This document shows positions 1-8,420 of a stretch of DNA of 64,000 nt, one piece after another. Source of the DNA: Anaerosolibacter sp. (lineage in GTDB: Bacteria; Bacillota; Clostridia; Peptostreptococcales; Thermotaleaceae); the NCBI RefSeq assembly GCF_029240175.1, contig NZ_JARBTM010000005.1, positions 62,001 through 126,000 on the forward strand, given 5' to 3'. How positions within the stretch are numbered: the first letter of the stretch is position 1; each line of letters starts with the position of its first letter. The notes under the pieces were generated by a model. That model did no database searches, had not been told where the DNA came from, and saw only the letters and a list, made by a program, of their open reading frames with translations. Made by a program: the position numbers and the translations under genes.

Positions 1-209
1 GGATAGGGTATTCGCCCAGGAACACAAAGGACATCACCAGGGAATATGATGTTGGGATTTGGAATATGAGGATTATTTACTGCAAGGGCTTCTATTCTTA
101 CTCTGAACATTTGCCCGATCATAAAAAAAGTATCACCTGGCTGAACCGTGTATCTTCCTTGGAATGCAGGTGGACAATTTTGAGGAACTCGTGATTGCTG
201 CCTAAACAT
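1..209 (-). CDS. LysM-domain protein, partial (C-terminus outside the window)
   Basis: The reverse strand reads from an ATG at 209 through the left edge with no stop (69 codons seen). An AGGAGGT Shine-Dalgarno lies at 217-222, seven bases before the start. The residues include YTVQPGDTFFMIGQ and later PNIIFPGDVLCVPG, the two halves of a LysM peptidoglycan-binding repeat. No signal peptide is visible; the N-terminus is short and rich in Gln and Pro. Similar small LysM proteins in clostridia are spore- or cell-wall-associated, but this role is inferred. The rest of the protein, possibly more LysM repeats, is unseen. Confidence 0.8.
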   Translation of the reverse strand, partial: MFRQQSRVPQNCPPAFQGRYTVQPGDTFFMIGQMFRVRIEALAVNNPHIPNPNIIFPGDVLCVPGRIPY

Positions 210-316
210 AAACGATACCTCCAAACTATATGTTTATTTACATAGATTAAAAGTTAAGCATGATCTCAACCTTTAGAAATTGATAGAATATAATATGAAA
301 TAGAATGGAAAAATTC

Positions 317-372
317 AACCCCCATCTTGTGAATTTCCTCACTTTGAGAAGAAAAATCACGGGATAGGGGTT
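317..372 (-). terminator. possible weak terminator stem
   Basis: The arms at 317-326 and 363-372 pair at nine of ten positions around a long loop that holds a small CTCA/TGAG hairpin. Read on the minus strand, the stem is followed by a short T-rich run. It lies downstream of the LysM/FMN gene ending at 415. The large loop makes this a weak call. Confidence 0.3.
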
Positions 373-414
373 AAATATATTCAGGATTAAATTCTAACAA
401 TGATATGTAAAGGA

Positions 415-1461
415 TTATTTAACAGGAATCACAACTTCTACGCGGTTTTCATAAGCATTAGCCACAGCGCCTAGGAAATCGCCATGAGCATCTCTAACGG
501 ACATGGTAGCACCGGAAACCACGTCAGCAAGGACAGCCTTTTCTGCGTCAGTAAGCTTGGCTAGCTTTGCAAGCTCATCTTCTTTTTTTGTCGAAGCTTT
601 TATTGGGCGACCTGCTGCAGTTGTATTCTTTTGGAACCATTCTTCTAACTCAGCTACAGTTTTGCCAACAAAGAATTTTTGGAAGAAATCCATTTGCTTA
701 TACCATTCATTGGATGGATTCATATGGTAGCTGTCTCCACGTTGACGCTTTGTTTGCCATGCAGCAACTTCAGCAGCAGCGGATTCTTTTGTGTTAACAG
801 ATACACCAGACACTTTTTCGGTATCGTGATCTGTTACATTGTACCCTTCTTTATCAGGCCAACCTGAGAAATGAGGCATTGATGCACCGTCATAGTTTGG
901 TGTAGAAACTTCATAACCATCTATGTATACGCTAAGGATTCTTCCTTCTGCATCGAAGGTAGCTTGAGCCATAGCAATATTGAAGCTATATACCGGTACG
1001 CCTTCACTGTCTGAGCCAGGGCCATTTCTGAAAGCAGTAGTATATCCTAACCCTTGATAAACTTTCACGTTTCCAGCTGGAGCAGGAGCTGCAGCAGCGA
1101 CTGGAGGCGTATGCTTAACAATGATTTGTTGGCCTACAGATAATTGATTTGGATTCTTTAATTGTGGGTTAAGTGCTAAAAGCTGTTCAAGGGTAAGATT
1201 ATGCTTCTGGGCAATCTTCCAAAGAACATCACCGTTTACGACGACATATACCTGGTGGTCCCCTGAAACAGGAACTACTGTTTCAGTTTGTGTTACCTTG
1301 GGCGTTGTTGCTTTTGGAGCCGGTGCAGGTTTAACTGGCGCTTCTTCTACCCATGTAGTAGCTGCGGCAACAGTATCTACATGGGATGGTGGTTCAGCAT
1401 AAACTACGGCTGACGATAGGAGAAGCAACAGTGTTAGAGTTTTTGCAATTTTCTTTTTCAC
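415..1461 (-). CDS. secreted LysM and FMN-binding domain protein
   Basis: This 348-residue protein starts at GTG, with GGGGG eight bases upstream. It has a signal peptide (residues 1-22, ending VVYA), a Pro/Ala/Lys/Thr linker, and one LysM repeat (about 69-115: VNGDVLWKIAQ to LSVGQQIIV). The C-terminal domain (about 130-348) resembles FMN_bind modules. Near its end lies VVSGATMS, the motif in which ApbE-type transferases attach FMN to the threonine (here T319). The domain also shares EWYKQ...GKTVAELE with the tandem lipoprotein at 35.6 kb, so the two are paralogues. Inferred role: a peptidoglycan-held flavoprotein outside the membrane carrying electrons. Flavinylation is predicted from the motif, not shown. 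Confidence 0.8.
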   Translation of the reverse strand: MKKKIAKTLTLLLLLSSAVVYAEPPSHVDTVAAATTWVEEAPVKPAPAPKATTPKVTQTETVVPVSGDHQVYVVVNGDVLWKIAQKHNLTLEQLLALNPQLKNPNQLSVGQQIIVKHTPPVAAAAPAPAGNVKVYQGLGYTTAFRNGPGSDSEGVPVYSFNIAMAQATFDAEGRILSVYIDGYEVSTPNYDGASMPHFSGWPDKEGYNVTDHDTEKVSGVSVNTKESAAAEVAAWQTKRQRGDSYHMNPSNEWYKQMDFFQKFFVGKTVAELEEWFQKNTTAAGRPIKASTKKEDELAKLAKLTDAEKAVLADVVSGATMSVRDAHGDFLGAVANAYENRVEVVIPVK

Positions 1462-1714
1462 GTGTGATACCCCCTACAATAAATTTAGCGTTGATTAACT
1501 TTTCATGAAGAATTAAAATTAAATTTCACAAAGAATTAATCGCTGATTAAATATTAGCACCTTTTGGAAGAATATTCAATTTATTTCCTGCAACACCAAT
1601 CGATAAAATATGTCAAAAAATTAGAACTAGAGGGAGATTTAGCAACCTTACATTCGTGTATGGGTTTTAGAAATACAAATGAACTGAACTGGATAATATT
1701 TTACATGGAGTCAG

Positions 1715-1754
1715 AAAAAACACCTTACTATGAATGTATCATAGTAAGGTGTTT
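1715..1754 (-). terminator. intrinsic terminator of the small minus-strand gene
   Basis: A perfect 16-bp stem (1718-1733 with 1739-1754) and a five-base loop lie just beyond the stop at 1793. On the minus strand the stem runs into a TTTTTT tract. On the plus strand no T-run follows, so it acts for the minus-strand gene. Confidence 0.85.
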
Positions 1755-1792
1755 GTGGTGCATTGGTTCATGAGAGTCAAACCTAATAACGA

Positions 1793-1969
1793 CTAGTCTT
1801 GGTATCCAGATAGTTGTTGTTGTGCAGAATTAAGTGAATTTATTGCTTGTTGAATTCTATTCTTATTATCTTGCTTTTCCGCTGAACTAAGAGCTTGTTG
1901 TAACGAGCTAACTGCTGTTTGAACAGTGGCCATGGTTTGATCAACTTGTTGCTTTGCTTTTCCAGGCAT
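1793..1969 (-). CDS. small Gln-rich helical protein of unknown function
   Basis: This is a 58-residue, Gln/Ala/Ser-rich protein starting MPGKAKQQVDQ and predicted to be almost entirely helical, possibly a coiled coil. I chose the ATG at 1969 because AGGAGGT (1977-1983) lies seven bases upstream; a GTG three codons earlier sits too close to that site. There is no signal peptide and no recognisable domain. It is monocistronic, with its own strong terminator. Abundant small proteins of this kind are common in spore formers, but nothing here proves a spore role. Confidence 0.65.
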   Translation of the reverse strand: MPGKAKQQVDQTMATVQTAVSSLQQALSSAEKQDNKNRIQQAINSLNSAQQQLSGYQD

Positions 1970-2170
1970 AGGTTTCACCTCCTTGATTTAAACACCTCAG
2001 AAATAGTATGATCTAAGTTCAAAAATCTATTCATTTTCTTTTATCTATACGTATTAGATAATCATATTCAATATTAATGAGTTACGATGATATGGGTGTA
2101 CGTTAGCACATCTTCGCCAGAAAAGACATATGATAACAATAAATCTGAATTACTTTTGGAGGGGAATTGT

Positions 2171-2896
2171 GTGTACAATTGGTATCGTAATCCAAACCCG
2201 ATGAATCCAAGAATTGTGTATTCTACGTGGGGAGATGTAAACGGTGATGGTATACTCGATCATGTCTATCTTACTGGAGTAACAACTCCTGATAGTCCAT
2301 TTACTCAGAAAATTACGCTTATGATTCAAGACGGGAGTACAGGGATGACTCAACATGTTCCTCTTAAATCTGATGCTGGATATAATCCAACGCTGTTTTT
2401 AGGGGATTTCACAGGTGATGGGATAAAAGATATACTGATCAGCATTAATTCTGGTGGAAGCGGTGGAATCACATACTATTATGTGTATTCTGACGTCATG
2501 AACACACCTAGGTTGCTATTTGACTATGAAGTCTTTAACGATGCCTATAAGTATGATGTAGCCTATAAAGACCATTACAAGGTAGAAGTTGTTAACACCA
2601 CGGAGCATACAAGATATTTGATTGATATCTCTGACAGAGGAAAAGACTACCTGAGTGAAATATATGATAAAAACGGTAAGCTGAAGGCACCTATTGAAGG
2701 TTGGGTAAATCCTTTAAGCGGTCTTTATCCAGTCGATTTTGATGGAGATGGTGTATATGATCTGTTTGGATTCCAAAAGATTGCAGGCAGGTACAATGCA
2801 GATTCATTGGGCTATGTTCAAACCACGTTGTATTGGGATAAAAGGCAATTTAATCTTTTAGACCAGTATGTAGCTATTTTCGGGTCAAAAAAATAG
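2171..2896 (+). CDS. VCBS/FG-GAP repeat protein
   Basis: This protein of about 241 residues has three aspartate-rich calcium-loop motifs: GDVNGDGILD, GDFTGDGIKD and FDGDGVYD. These mark FG-GAP/VCBS beta-propeller-like blades. The stretch YLSEIYDKNGKLKAPIEG and AGRYNADSLGYVQT match a conserved Bacillus/Clostridium family of unknown role, from memory. The open frame continues upstream to an ATG at 2087, but that has no ribosome site. GGAGGGG at 2158-2164 lies six bases before the GTG at 2171, so I prefer that start, which also gives the usual short N-terminus. No signal peptide is evident. It is monocistronic with a terminator at 2952. Confidence 0.7.
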   Translation: MYNWYRNPNPMNPRIVYSTWGDVNGDGILDHVYLTGVTTPDSPFTQKITLMIQDGSTGMTQHVPLKSDAGYNPTLFLGDFTGDGIKDILISINSGGSGGITYYYVYSDVMNTPRLLFDYEVFNDAYKYDVAYKDHYKVEVVNTTEHTRYLIDISDRGKDYLSEIYDKNGKLKAPIEGWVNPLSGLYPVDFDGDGVYDLFGFQKIAGRYNADSLGYVQTTLYWDKRQFNLLDQYVAIFGSKK

Positions 2897-2951
2897 CATG
2901 TGATAGGATAAAAAGGGTTTTATATTGATAGTTAAGATAGAAATTCGCCAG

Positions 2952-2981
2952 AAAACTGAAGGGAAGTCCTTCAGTTTTTTT
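2952..2981 (+). terminator. intrinsic terminator
   Basis: CTGAAGG (2956-2962) pairs with CCTTCAG (2968-2974), extended by AAAA/TTTT and followed by a run of seven T. It ends the VCBS-repeat gene. Confidence 0.9.
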
Positions 2982-3096
2982 GATGCTCAGCAAATATTAC
3001 AATTCCATGATAAATGGTTAAAAGAGGAGGTTGTTTAGACAGATATGTAGAAATATTGTACATATGATTGTTTTACTAAAAGATGAGGGGTGAACC

Positions 3097-6006
3097 ATGA
3101 AAAAGACAGCAAAAATCACTATGTTTATTATTCTGGTTACGATGTTCCTGCATATGCTGCCTTCTGAAATTACTTCTAATGCAATGGCAGAAGATGAGAT
3201 GCGGGGAGTATGGGTGGCAACGGTGCTAAATATTGATTATCCATCCCAAGCAACCATCGAACCTGAGGTTCTGAAGAATGAAGCCGTGCAAACACTTGAC
3301 CATGCCGTTGATACGGGATTCAATGCTGTTTTCTTACAGGTTCGACCATCTTCAGATGCAATTTATAAATCAAAAATTTTTCCCTGGTCAAAGTATTTAA
3401 CTGGAGCCCAGGGGTTGGCACCGAAAGATGATTTTGATCCTCTAGAATTCTGGGTTGAAGAAGCCCATAAGAGGGGGATAGAATTGCATGCGTGGATTAA
3501 TCCTTATAGAGGAACAAAAAAAATAGCTGGAGAGCCAAATCATGACATAGCTGTACTAGATTCTTCAAATCCTATTCGTATGCATCCTGAATGGATCGTG
3601 AATCATTCTGATGGAAATCTATACTATGACCCAGGTCTTCCAGAGGTTAGAAAGCTAGTTATCGATGGTGTTTTAGAAATCATTGAGAATTACGATGTTG
3701 ATGGAATTCACTTTGATGACTATTTTTACCCAGGCAAGGACTTCAATGATAAAGAGACCTATGAGAAATATGGTGGAGCCTTCGGAAATATCAGCGATTG
3801 GCGAAGAGAAAATGTTAATATACTTATTCGAGAGTTATCTCAAGCTATAAAGAGCACAGGAAAAGATGTGAGATTTGGGATTAGTCCTGTGGGTATATGG
3901 GCAAATAAAAAAACAAATCCCTTAGGCAGTGATACCCAGGGGATGCAGGCATATTATGATCAATTCGCTGATTCGAGAAAATGGGTAAAAGAGAAATGGA
4001 TTGATTATATTGCACCTCAGATTTACTGGAATATTGGATACACAGCAGCAGATTATAGTAAATTATTGTCTTGGTGGAAGGCTACAGTCCAGGGTACAGG
4101 AGTAGACCTATATATTGGACAAGCAGCTTATCGGGCAGGAAATGCCAATCCATCCAGTCCATGGCATGGCAACTTGGAAATTGAAAGACAGCTTAAACTT
4201 AATGCGGATCATACGGAAATAAAAGGAAGCATCTTTTTTAGTCAAAAATCTTTGGTGAATAATCCAAGCCTTACTGCAATGATCACAGTTATGTATCAGC
4301 AGAAGGATGAAATGATTGCAAAGAAACCGCTAAGCATTTCGAGGCCCTCTGATAATATTCGAACAAGTTTAGAACAATTTTATTTGAATGGTTCTTCAGA
4401 CCCACAGCAGCCGCTGCTTGTGAATGGACAATCAGTGGATAATCGAACGAAACAGGGATATTTCGGCGTGCTTGTGCCCCTTATTGAAGGGGAAAATGAA
4501 TTTGTGTTTACCCAAGAGGGCACGCAAGTTATTCGGATAATCCATAGAGAGTCTTCTTCTACGACGCCAAAAGAAATGAACGAGGTAGAAATTCCTTCAG
4601 ATTCTGTTTTTCCACAATCTCAGCAGTACTGGACGTCGGGAGAAAAAATAACCTTCTCTTGCCAGGCACCCATGGGAGCAGATGTAACAGTGAAGATTGA
4701 TGGGAAAAGCTATGCTATGAAGCCATCAGGATTAGCACTCAAGGGAGAAAAAATTTATAAGGATACCTATACCTATGAATACACTATTTCTGACTATAAA
4801 GGTACACCCCGTAATATTGACCTAGGGGCGCCAGTATATACGATGAATTATAAGGGCACAGTAAATACACGAACGGCTCCTGAGAAGGTGGGTGTAATCA
4901 TGAAGAACTCCCCTTTCTATGCTGAAGTAATCAAGGAGGTCATAGACACCTATGGGGTACCGACTTCATCTAATGGAGCGGAGTACGAAATCTACAGTGG
5001 AATGACTGATTACATTACGGGCATGACAGGTAACTTTTTACGATTATCTTCAGGGCAATGGGTAAATAAGGAAGGTGTGAAAACCTATACAACACCAGCT
5101 CAATTGCAAGGGGAGGTTAAGGCTGCTGAATATAGCATAGGGGAAAAATGGGATACGCTTAAAGTGAACATTTCATCCCCAGTAACAGCATTTTCAGCTT
5201 TTGATGGAAGATCCATCAGTCTTGATATCTTAAATACTTCATCGGCAGTGAAACCCGTTTTGCCAGAGGGAGCTCTCTTCTCATCTGTTGACTTTGTAAG
5301 CAATGGCAATAAAGCACAATATATATTGACATTAAAAGATCGTCATAGGATTGACGGATATTACATCGAAAAAATAGATACGGGGCTGATGCTGCATGTC
5401 AAGAGACCAGTAGCTGCGAAGGAAGGAGCAACACCCCTTGCTGGAATAACAATCATGGTCGATCCGGGCCATGGAGGAAGTGATACAGGCGCCCAAGGTC
5501 CTTTAGGACAGGCGTACTCAGAAAAAATAATAAACCTAAATACTGCCATGAAGCTGCGGATAGAGTTGGAGAAACTTGGAGCCGATGTTCTGATGACAAG
5601 GACTGAGGACAAGAATGTAACCCTTCAAGAACGCCTTTCAGCCTCAAGAAGTGCGAAACCCGATCTGTTTATCTCCATCCATGGGAACAGTATGGGGGAC
5701 AATGTAGATATATCGAAGGTAGATGGATTCTCAGTCTTTTATCGAGAAAAATTTGCTCAGCACCTTTCAGAAGAAGTTTTGAATCATACGGTAAATAAAT
5801 TGGGGAGAAATAACAAAGGAATTCACAATAAAAATCTTTATGTTACCAGGGCTACATGGGCACCCTCTGTATTAATCGAAAGTGGGTTTGTACCCAACCC
5901 ATATGAGTTTGAATGGTTAATTAACAAAAACGAGCAAAAACGATTGGCAAAGACCATAGCAGATGCTGTTCTTCAATATTTTAGCATAAATAAGGATGTT
6001 GAATAA
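3097..6006 (+). CDS. GHL10-type glycoside hydrolase fused to N-acetylmuramoyl-L-alanine amidase
   Basis: This 969-residue secreted protein has a signal peptide (about 1-31). A family-10-like glycosyl hydrolase domain (YngK/DUF187 type) starts at MRGVWVATVLNIDYPS and runs to about residue 345, with VDGIHFDDYFYPG typical of its TIM barrel. A beta-rich middle of about 430 residues has no domain I can name. The C-terminus (about 784-965) is Amidase_3, with zinc ligands H792 (DPGHGG), E809 and H862 (SIHGNS) and catalytic E928. It should cut peptide stems from peptidoglycan, while the GHL10 part may act on glycan strands. The next gene overlaps its 3' end or abuts it, suggesting cotranscription. 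Confidence 0.85.
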   Translation: MKKTAKITMFIILVTMFLHMLPSEITSNAMAEDEMRGVWVATVLNIDYPSQATIEPEVLKNEAVQTLDHAVDTGFNAVFLQVRPSSDAIYKSKIFPWSKYLTGAQGLAPKDDFDPLEFWVEEAHKRGIELHAWINPYRGTKKIAGEPNHDIAVLDSSNPIRMHPEWIVNHSDGNLYYDPGLPEVRKLVIDGVLEIIENYDVDGIHFDDYFYPGKDFNDKETYEKYGGAFGNISDWRRENVNILIRELSQAIKSTGKDVRFGISPVGIWANKKTNPLGSDTQGMQAYYDQFADSRKWVKEKWIDYIAPQIYWNIGYTAADYSKLLSWWKATVQGTGVDLYIGQAAYRAGNANPSSPWHGNLEIERQLKLNADHTEIKGSIFFSQKSLVNNPSLTAMITVMYQQKDEMIAKKPLSISRPSDNIRTSLEQFYLNGSSDPQQPLLVNGQSVDNRTKQGYFGVLVPLIEGENEFVFTQEGTQVIRIIHRESSSTTPKEMNEVEIPSDSVFPQSQQYWTSGEKITFSCQAPMGADVTVKIDGKSYAMKPSGLALKGEKIYKDTYTYEYTISDYKGTPRNIDLGAPVYTMNYKGTVNTRTAPEKVGVIMKNSPFYAEVIKEVIDTYGVPTSSNGAEYEIYSGMTDYITGMTGNFLRLSSGQWVNKEGVKTYTTPAQLQGEVKAAEYSIGEKWDTLKVNISSPVTAFSAFDGRSISLDILNTSSAVKPVLPEGALFSSVDFVSNGNKAQYILTLKDRHRIDGYYIEKIDTGLMLHVKRPVAAKEGATPLAGITIMVDPGHGGSDTGAQGPLGQAYSEKIINLNTAMKLRIELEKLGADVLMTRTEDKNVTLQERLSASRSAKPDLFISIHGNSMGDNVDISKVDGFSVFYREKFAQHLSEEVLNHTVNKLGRNNKGIHNKNLYVTRATWAPSVLIESGFVPNPYEFEWLINKNEQKRLAKTIADAVLQYFSINKDVE

Positions 6007-6007
6007 G

Positions 6008-6670
6008 ATGGTACGCATGAAGGTAGAAATAGATCAAGGTGTTATAGAGTGCGATATCCAATATGGAAATCGGAAGAAATTATCCATTCACATGGATGCC
6101 ATCGGTCTCATAACAGTGAAAGCGCCAAAAAATCTTAGTGAAGAGATTATTATAAATGCCATAAAGCAGAATGGCCAATGGATACAAGGAAGATTGGATG
6201 AAATTTCAAAGCTGCAAGAAACACCCCAAAAAAGAGCCTATGAGGATCATGGGAAATTCTTATACCTCGGCAAAGAGTATTCTCTCCATGAATTGATAAA
6301 GACAAGGGATTTGGAAGAGGAAGAACTAAAGAAGAATCTCAAAAAATTCTACATTACCAGCTGTACAAAAATTATTGGAGAACGAATAAAGATCTATCAG
6401 CAGCAGTTAGGCGTAAAGCCAAAAGCCGTTGAAATAGTTGAATCTGACAGCCAATGGGGAAGTTGTAATTCATCCAAAAAAATAACTTTCAACTATAGGC
6501 TTGCCATGGCCCCTATGGACGTCATTGATTATGTAATAGTCCATGAACTATGTCATTTGATTCATATGAACCATGATCGATCTTTTTGGCGACGTGTAGG
6601 GAGCATTGTACCTGACTATAAAAAAAAGCAGGAGTATTTGGCCAGGTTTGGGCATTATATGACACTATAA
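6008..6670 (+). CDS. YgjP-like zinc metallopeptidase (DUF45/M48 type)
   Basis: This is a protein of about 220 residues with HELCHLIHMNH near the C-terminus: H179, E180 and H183 form a zincin site and H189 is a likely third ligand, followed by SFW. The N-terminal half (RKKLSIHMD, VKAPK, QNGQWI) matches the YgjP family. Possible starts are ATG at 5996, 6008 or 6017. I chose 6008 because AAGGA (5992-5996) is the only Shine-Dalgarno-like site at workable spacing. Translation is probably coupled to the upstream cell-wall hydrolase, whose stop is at 6004-6006. It has no signal peptide, so it is probably cytoplasmic. The substrate is unknown. Confidence 0.8.
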   Translation: MVRMKVEIDQGVIECDIQYGNRKKLSIHMDAIGLITVKAPKNLSEEIIINAIKQNGQWIQGRLDEISKLQETPQKRAYEDHGKFLYLGKEYSLHELIKTRDLEEEELKKNLKKFYITSCTKIIGERIKIYQQQLGVKPKAVEIVESDSQWGSCNSSKKITFNYRLAMAPMDVIDYVIVHELCHLIHMNHDRSFWRRVGSIVPDYKKKQEYLARFGHYMTL

Positions 6671-6673
6671 GAA

Positions 6674-6737
6674 AATAGAGAAGAAGTCCTAATTAGCATG
6701 GTTTAAGCCCATGTCGATTAGGACTTCTTCTATTTTA
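6674..6737. terminator. bidirectional terminator between convergent genes
   Basis: Long arms at about 6675-6694 and 6717-6736 pair, with one two-base bulge. An inner CATGG/CCATG helix fills the loop, and A and T tracts flank both sides. It separates the convergent metallopeptidase and lipoprotein genes. Confidence 0.8.
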
Positions 6738-6742
6738 AAATA

Positions 6743-7321
6743 TTACTGCTGTAATTTCGTTTCACCAGTTACCTTGCTGTTATCATCCATTTTGAAAGTA
6801 TCTTGAGCTTCCTTTGTAGTAAAGAATAGGTTGCCTTCAACCGTTGCATCAACAAGTTCAAAGTTTTGAGCAGAAACATAAACATCGCCTTTAAAAGTAC
6901 CGCTTTGAATTCTGGCATTAGGGCTATTGATTGTCAATTTTGGTGCTGTCAAAGTGAATCGTGCAGTTACTTTACGATTCTCATCTTGGGTGTAAAGGGC
7001 GATTTTACGTTGAATAATATCTTTACCCGCATCATCCTTCTTTCCATTTTTGAATTCTCCATCAAGAACAAGATCATTCTCTGTGGAGATGTCATTTACA
7101 GTAGCGATAAGCCATGTACCACTGTTGCTTATGGCTGCTTCAAAAGCTTCAGCATTGTCTACGATGGATGCTGTGGTGGTCACATCTGGTGTAGTTTCTG
7201 GCGGTGTTGTTTGTGGTGGTGGTGTTGGGTCTGGAGCAGGTGCTGGCGCAGGCTGCTGTGTACAGCCTACAAAAAGTGAAGTAATTAGAAAGAATGTTAA
7301 TAATAAAGCTTTAACTTTCAT
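6743..7321 (-). CDS. lipoprotein with Pro/Thr linker and beta-solenoid-like domain
   Basis: This 192-residue protein has a lipobox LFVGC, giving a lipidated C20. A Pro/Thr/Ala linker (about 22-50) is typical of proteins spanning the cell wall. The C-terminal 140 residues contain short repeated strand-like segments (LTINSPNARIQSGTFKGDVYVSAQNFELVDATVEGNLFF), suggesting a right-handed beta-helix somewhat like bactofilin-type folds. No catalytic motif is seen. AAGGAGG lies seven to eight bases before the ATG. It is monocistronic, divergent from the MerR regulator and convergent with the metallopeptidase. The function is unknown. Confidence 0.65.
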   Translation of the reverse strand: MKVKALLLTFFLITSLFVGCTQQPAPAPAPDPTPPPQTTPPETTPDVTTTASIVDNAEAFEAAISNSGTWLIATVNDISTENDLVLDGEFKNGKKDDAGKDIIQRKIALYTQDENRKVTARFTLTAPKLTINSPNARIQSGTFKGDVYVSAQNFELVDATVEGNLFFTTKEAQDTFKMDDNSKVTGETKLQQ

Positions 7322-7463
7322 TGAAAATCCTCCTTACAATAGTTTGATTTTTACTTCAAAAACATTATTTCCAAAATGATAGAAATTAATGTAACATGTC
7401 GTGCTTTTACACGTTTACGCCTATTGTCATATATTTATTGCAGAAAAAAATTGAAAATATCCG

Positions 7464-7494
7464 TTGACATTCACGTTACGTAAAGGTGTATAGT
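7464..7494 (+). promoter_or_regulatory. MerR-type promoter with 19-bp spacer
   Basis: A perfect TTGACA (7464-7469) and TATAGT (7489-7494) are separated by 19 bp. This is the overlong spacer that MerR-family activators correct by DNA distortion. The spacer holds the palindromic core ACGTTACGT. It drives the MerR gene that starts 23 bases downstream, so autoregulation is likely. Confidence 0.8.
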
Positions 7495-7516
7495 TGTATT
7501 ATCAGGAGGTGATCAC

Positions 7517-8281
7517 ATGGAATATACAGTGCAGAAGTTAGGAAAGTTAGCAGGTGTGAGTACGAGAACGCTGCGATATTATGACGAAATAGGAATTCTT
7601 AAGCCGGCAAGGATCAATTCGTCAGGATATCGTATTTATGGCCAGGGTGAAGTAGATCGATTACAGCAGATATTGTTCTACAGAGAATTGGGGGTCAGCT
7701 TAGAAAATATCAAGGAAATTGTGACTTCACCTTCCTTTGATGGAGCAAGCGCACTTAAGGAACATCGTGAAAAGCTTCTTGAAAAGAGAACACAATTAGA
7801 TTTATTGATAGCCAATGTTGATAAAACCATTGGACGCATAGAAGGGAGAATAAGTATGACAGATAAAGAAAAATTCGAAGGATTTAAGCAGAAAATGATT
7901 GATGACAATGAAACGAAATATGGAAAAGAGATTCGAGAAAAATATGGTGATGATGTAGTAAACAAGTCCAACGTGAAATTAAAAAATATGACCCAGGAAG
8001 AACATGAAGAAATTACACGATTGGCGGAACAAGTAATAAAAACCTTGGCTGAAGCCTTTAAGAATGGTGATCCAGCCAGCCCGTTAGCACAAAAGGCGGC
8101 CGATTTACACAAGAAATGGTTAACTTATTATTGGACTGAATACAGCAAAGAGGCCCATGCGGGGCTAGCACAAATGTATGTGGACGATGAAAGGTTCAAA
8201 GCTTACTACGATAAAGAACAGCCAGGTACAGCAGAATTTTTAAGAGATGCCATTTTGATTTACACAGGGATGACAAAATAG
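7517..8281 (+). CDS. MerR-family regulator with TipAS-type ligand domain (TipAL-like)
   Basis: This 254-residue protein has an N-terminal MerR winged helix (TVQKLGKLAGVSTRTLRYYDEIGILKP, residues 4-30) and a dimerisation helix to about 110. The C-terminus is a TipAS domain (about 115-254; KKWLTYYW, GLAQMYVDDERFKAYYD), which binds peptide or other antibiotics in known members. AGGAGGTGATCAC precedes the ATG. An internal ATG at 7856 (residue 114) has its own AGGGAG seven bases upstream, at exactly the DNA-binding/ligand-domain junction. In Streptomyces tipA the ligand domain is also made alone from an internal start. The likely role is a self-activated drug-sensing regulator. Confidence 0.88.
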   Translation: MEYTVQKLGKLAGVSTRTLRYYDEIGILKPARINSSGYRIYGQGEVDRLQQILFYRELGVSLENIKEIVTSPSFDGASALKEHREKLLEKRTQLDLLIANVDKTIGRIEGRISMTDKEKFEGFKQKMIDDNETKYGKEIREKYGDDVVNKSNVKLKNMTQEEHEEITRLAEQVIKTLAEAFKNGDPASPLAQKAADLHKKWLTYYWTEYSKEAHAGLAQMYVDDERFKAYYDKEQPGTAEFLRDAILIYTGMTK

Positions 8282-8291
8282 GTTCGTAGGG

Positions 8292-8336
8292 AATATGAAA
8301 AAGCCATTGTAAAAAAAGCAATGGTTTTTTCATATT
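8292..8336 (+). terminator. intrinsic terminator
   Basis: A near-perfect stem of about 17 bp (8292-8309 with 8319-8336) contains a T-tract in its 3' arm. It ends the TipAL-like gene. Confidence 0.8.
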
Positions 8337-8420
8337 GCTTAGAAGAAAAACAATATCTTATGCAGAAGGAACATAGAATATGATAAAATTTAAGAAAAGG
8401 TTGTGATAGGGGGATTGTCT

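Noticed and set aside
1564-1773. A 69-codon plus-strand open frame
   Set aside because: It covers the strong minus-strand terminator hairpin at 1715-1754, has no ribosome site and no recognisable protein features.
2087-2170. Longer N-terminus for the VCBS-repeat gene
   Set aside because: The ATG at 2087 has no Shine-Dalgarno site, and the extra residues resemble neither a signal peptide nor the family. The GTG at 2171 has GGAGGGG upstream.
6866-7379. Plus-strand open frames of 137 and 109 codons opposite the lipoprotein
   Set aside because: They are antisense shadows of the Pro/Thr-rich linker region, with Cys/Trp/Gly-rich low-complexity translations and no ribosome sites.
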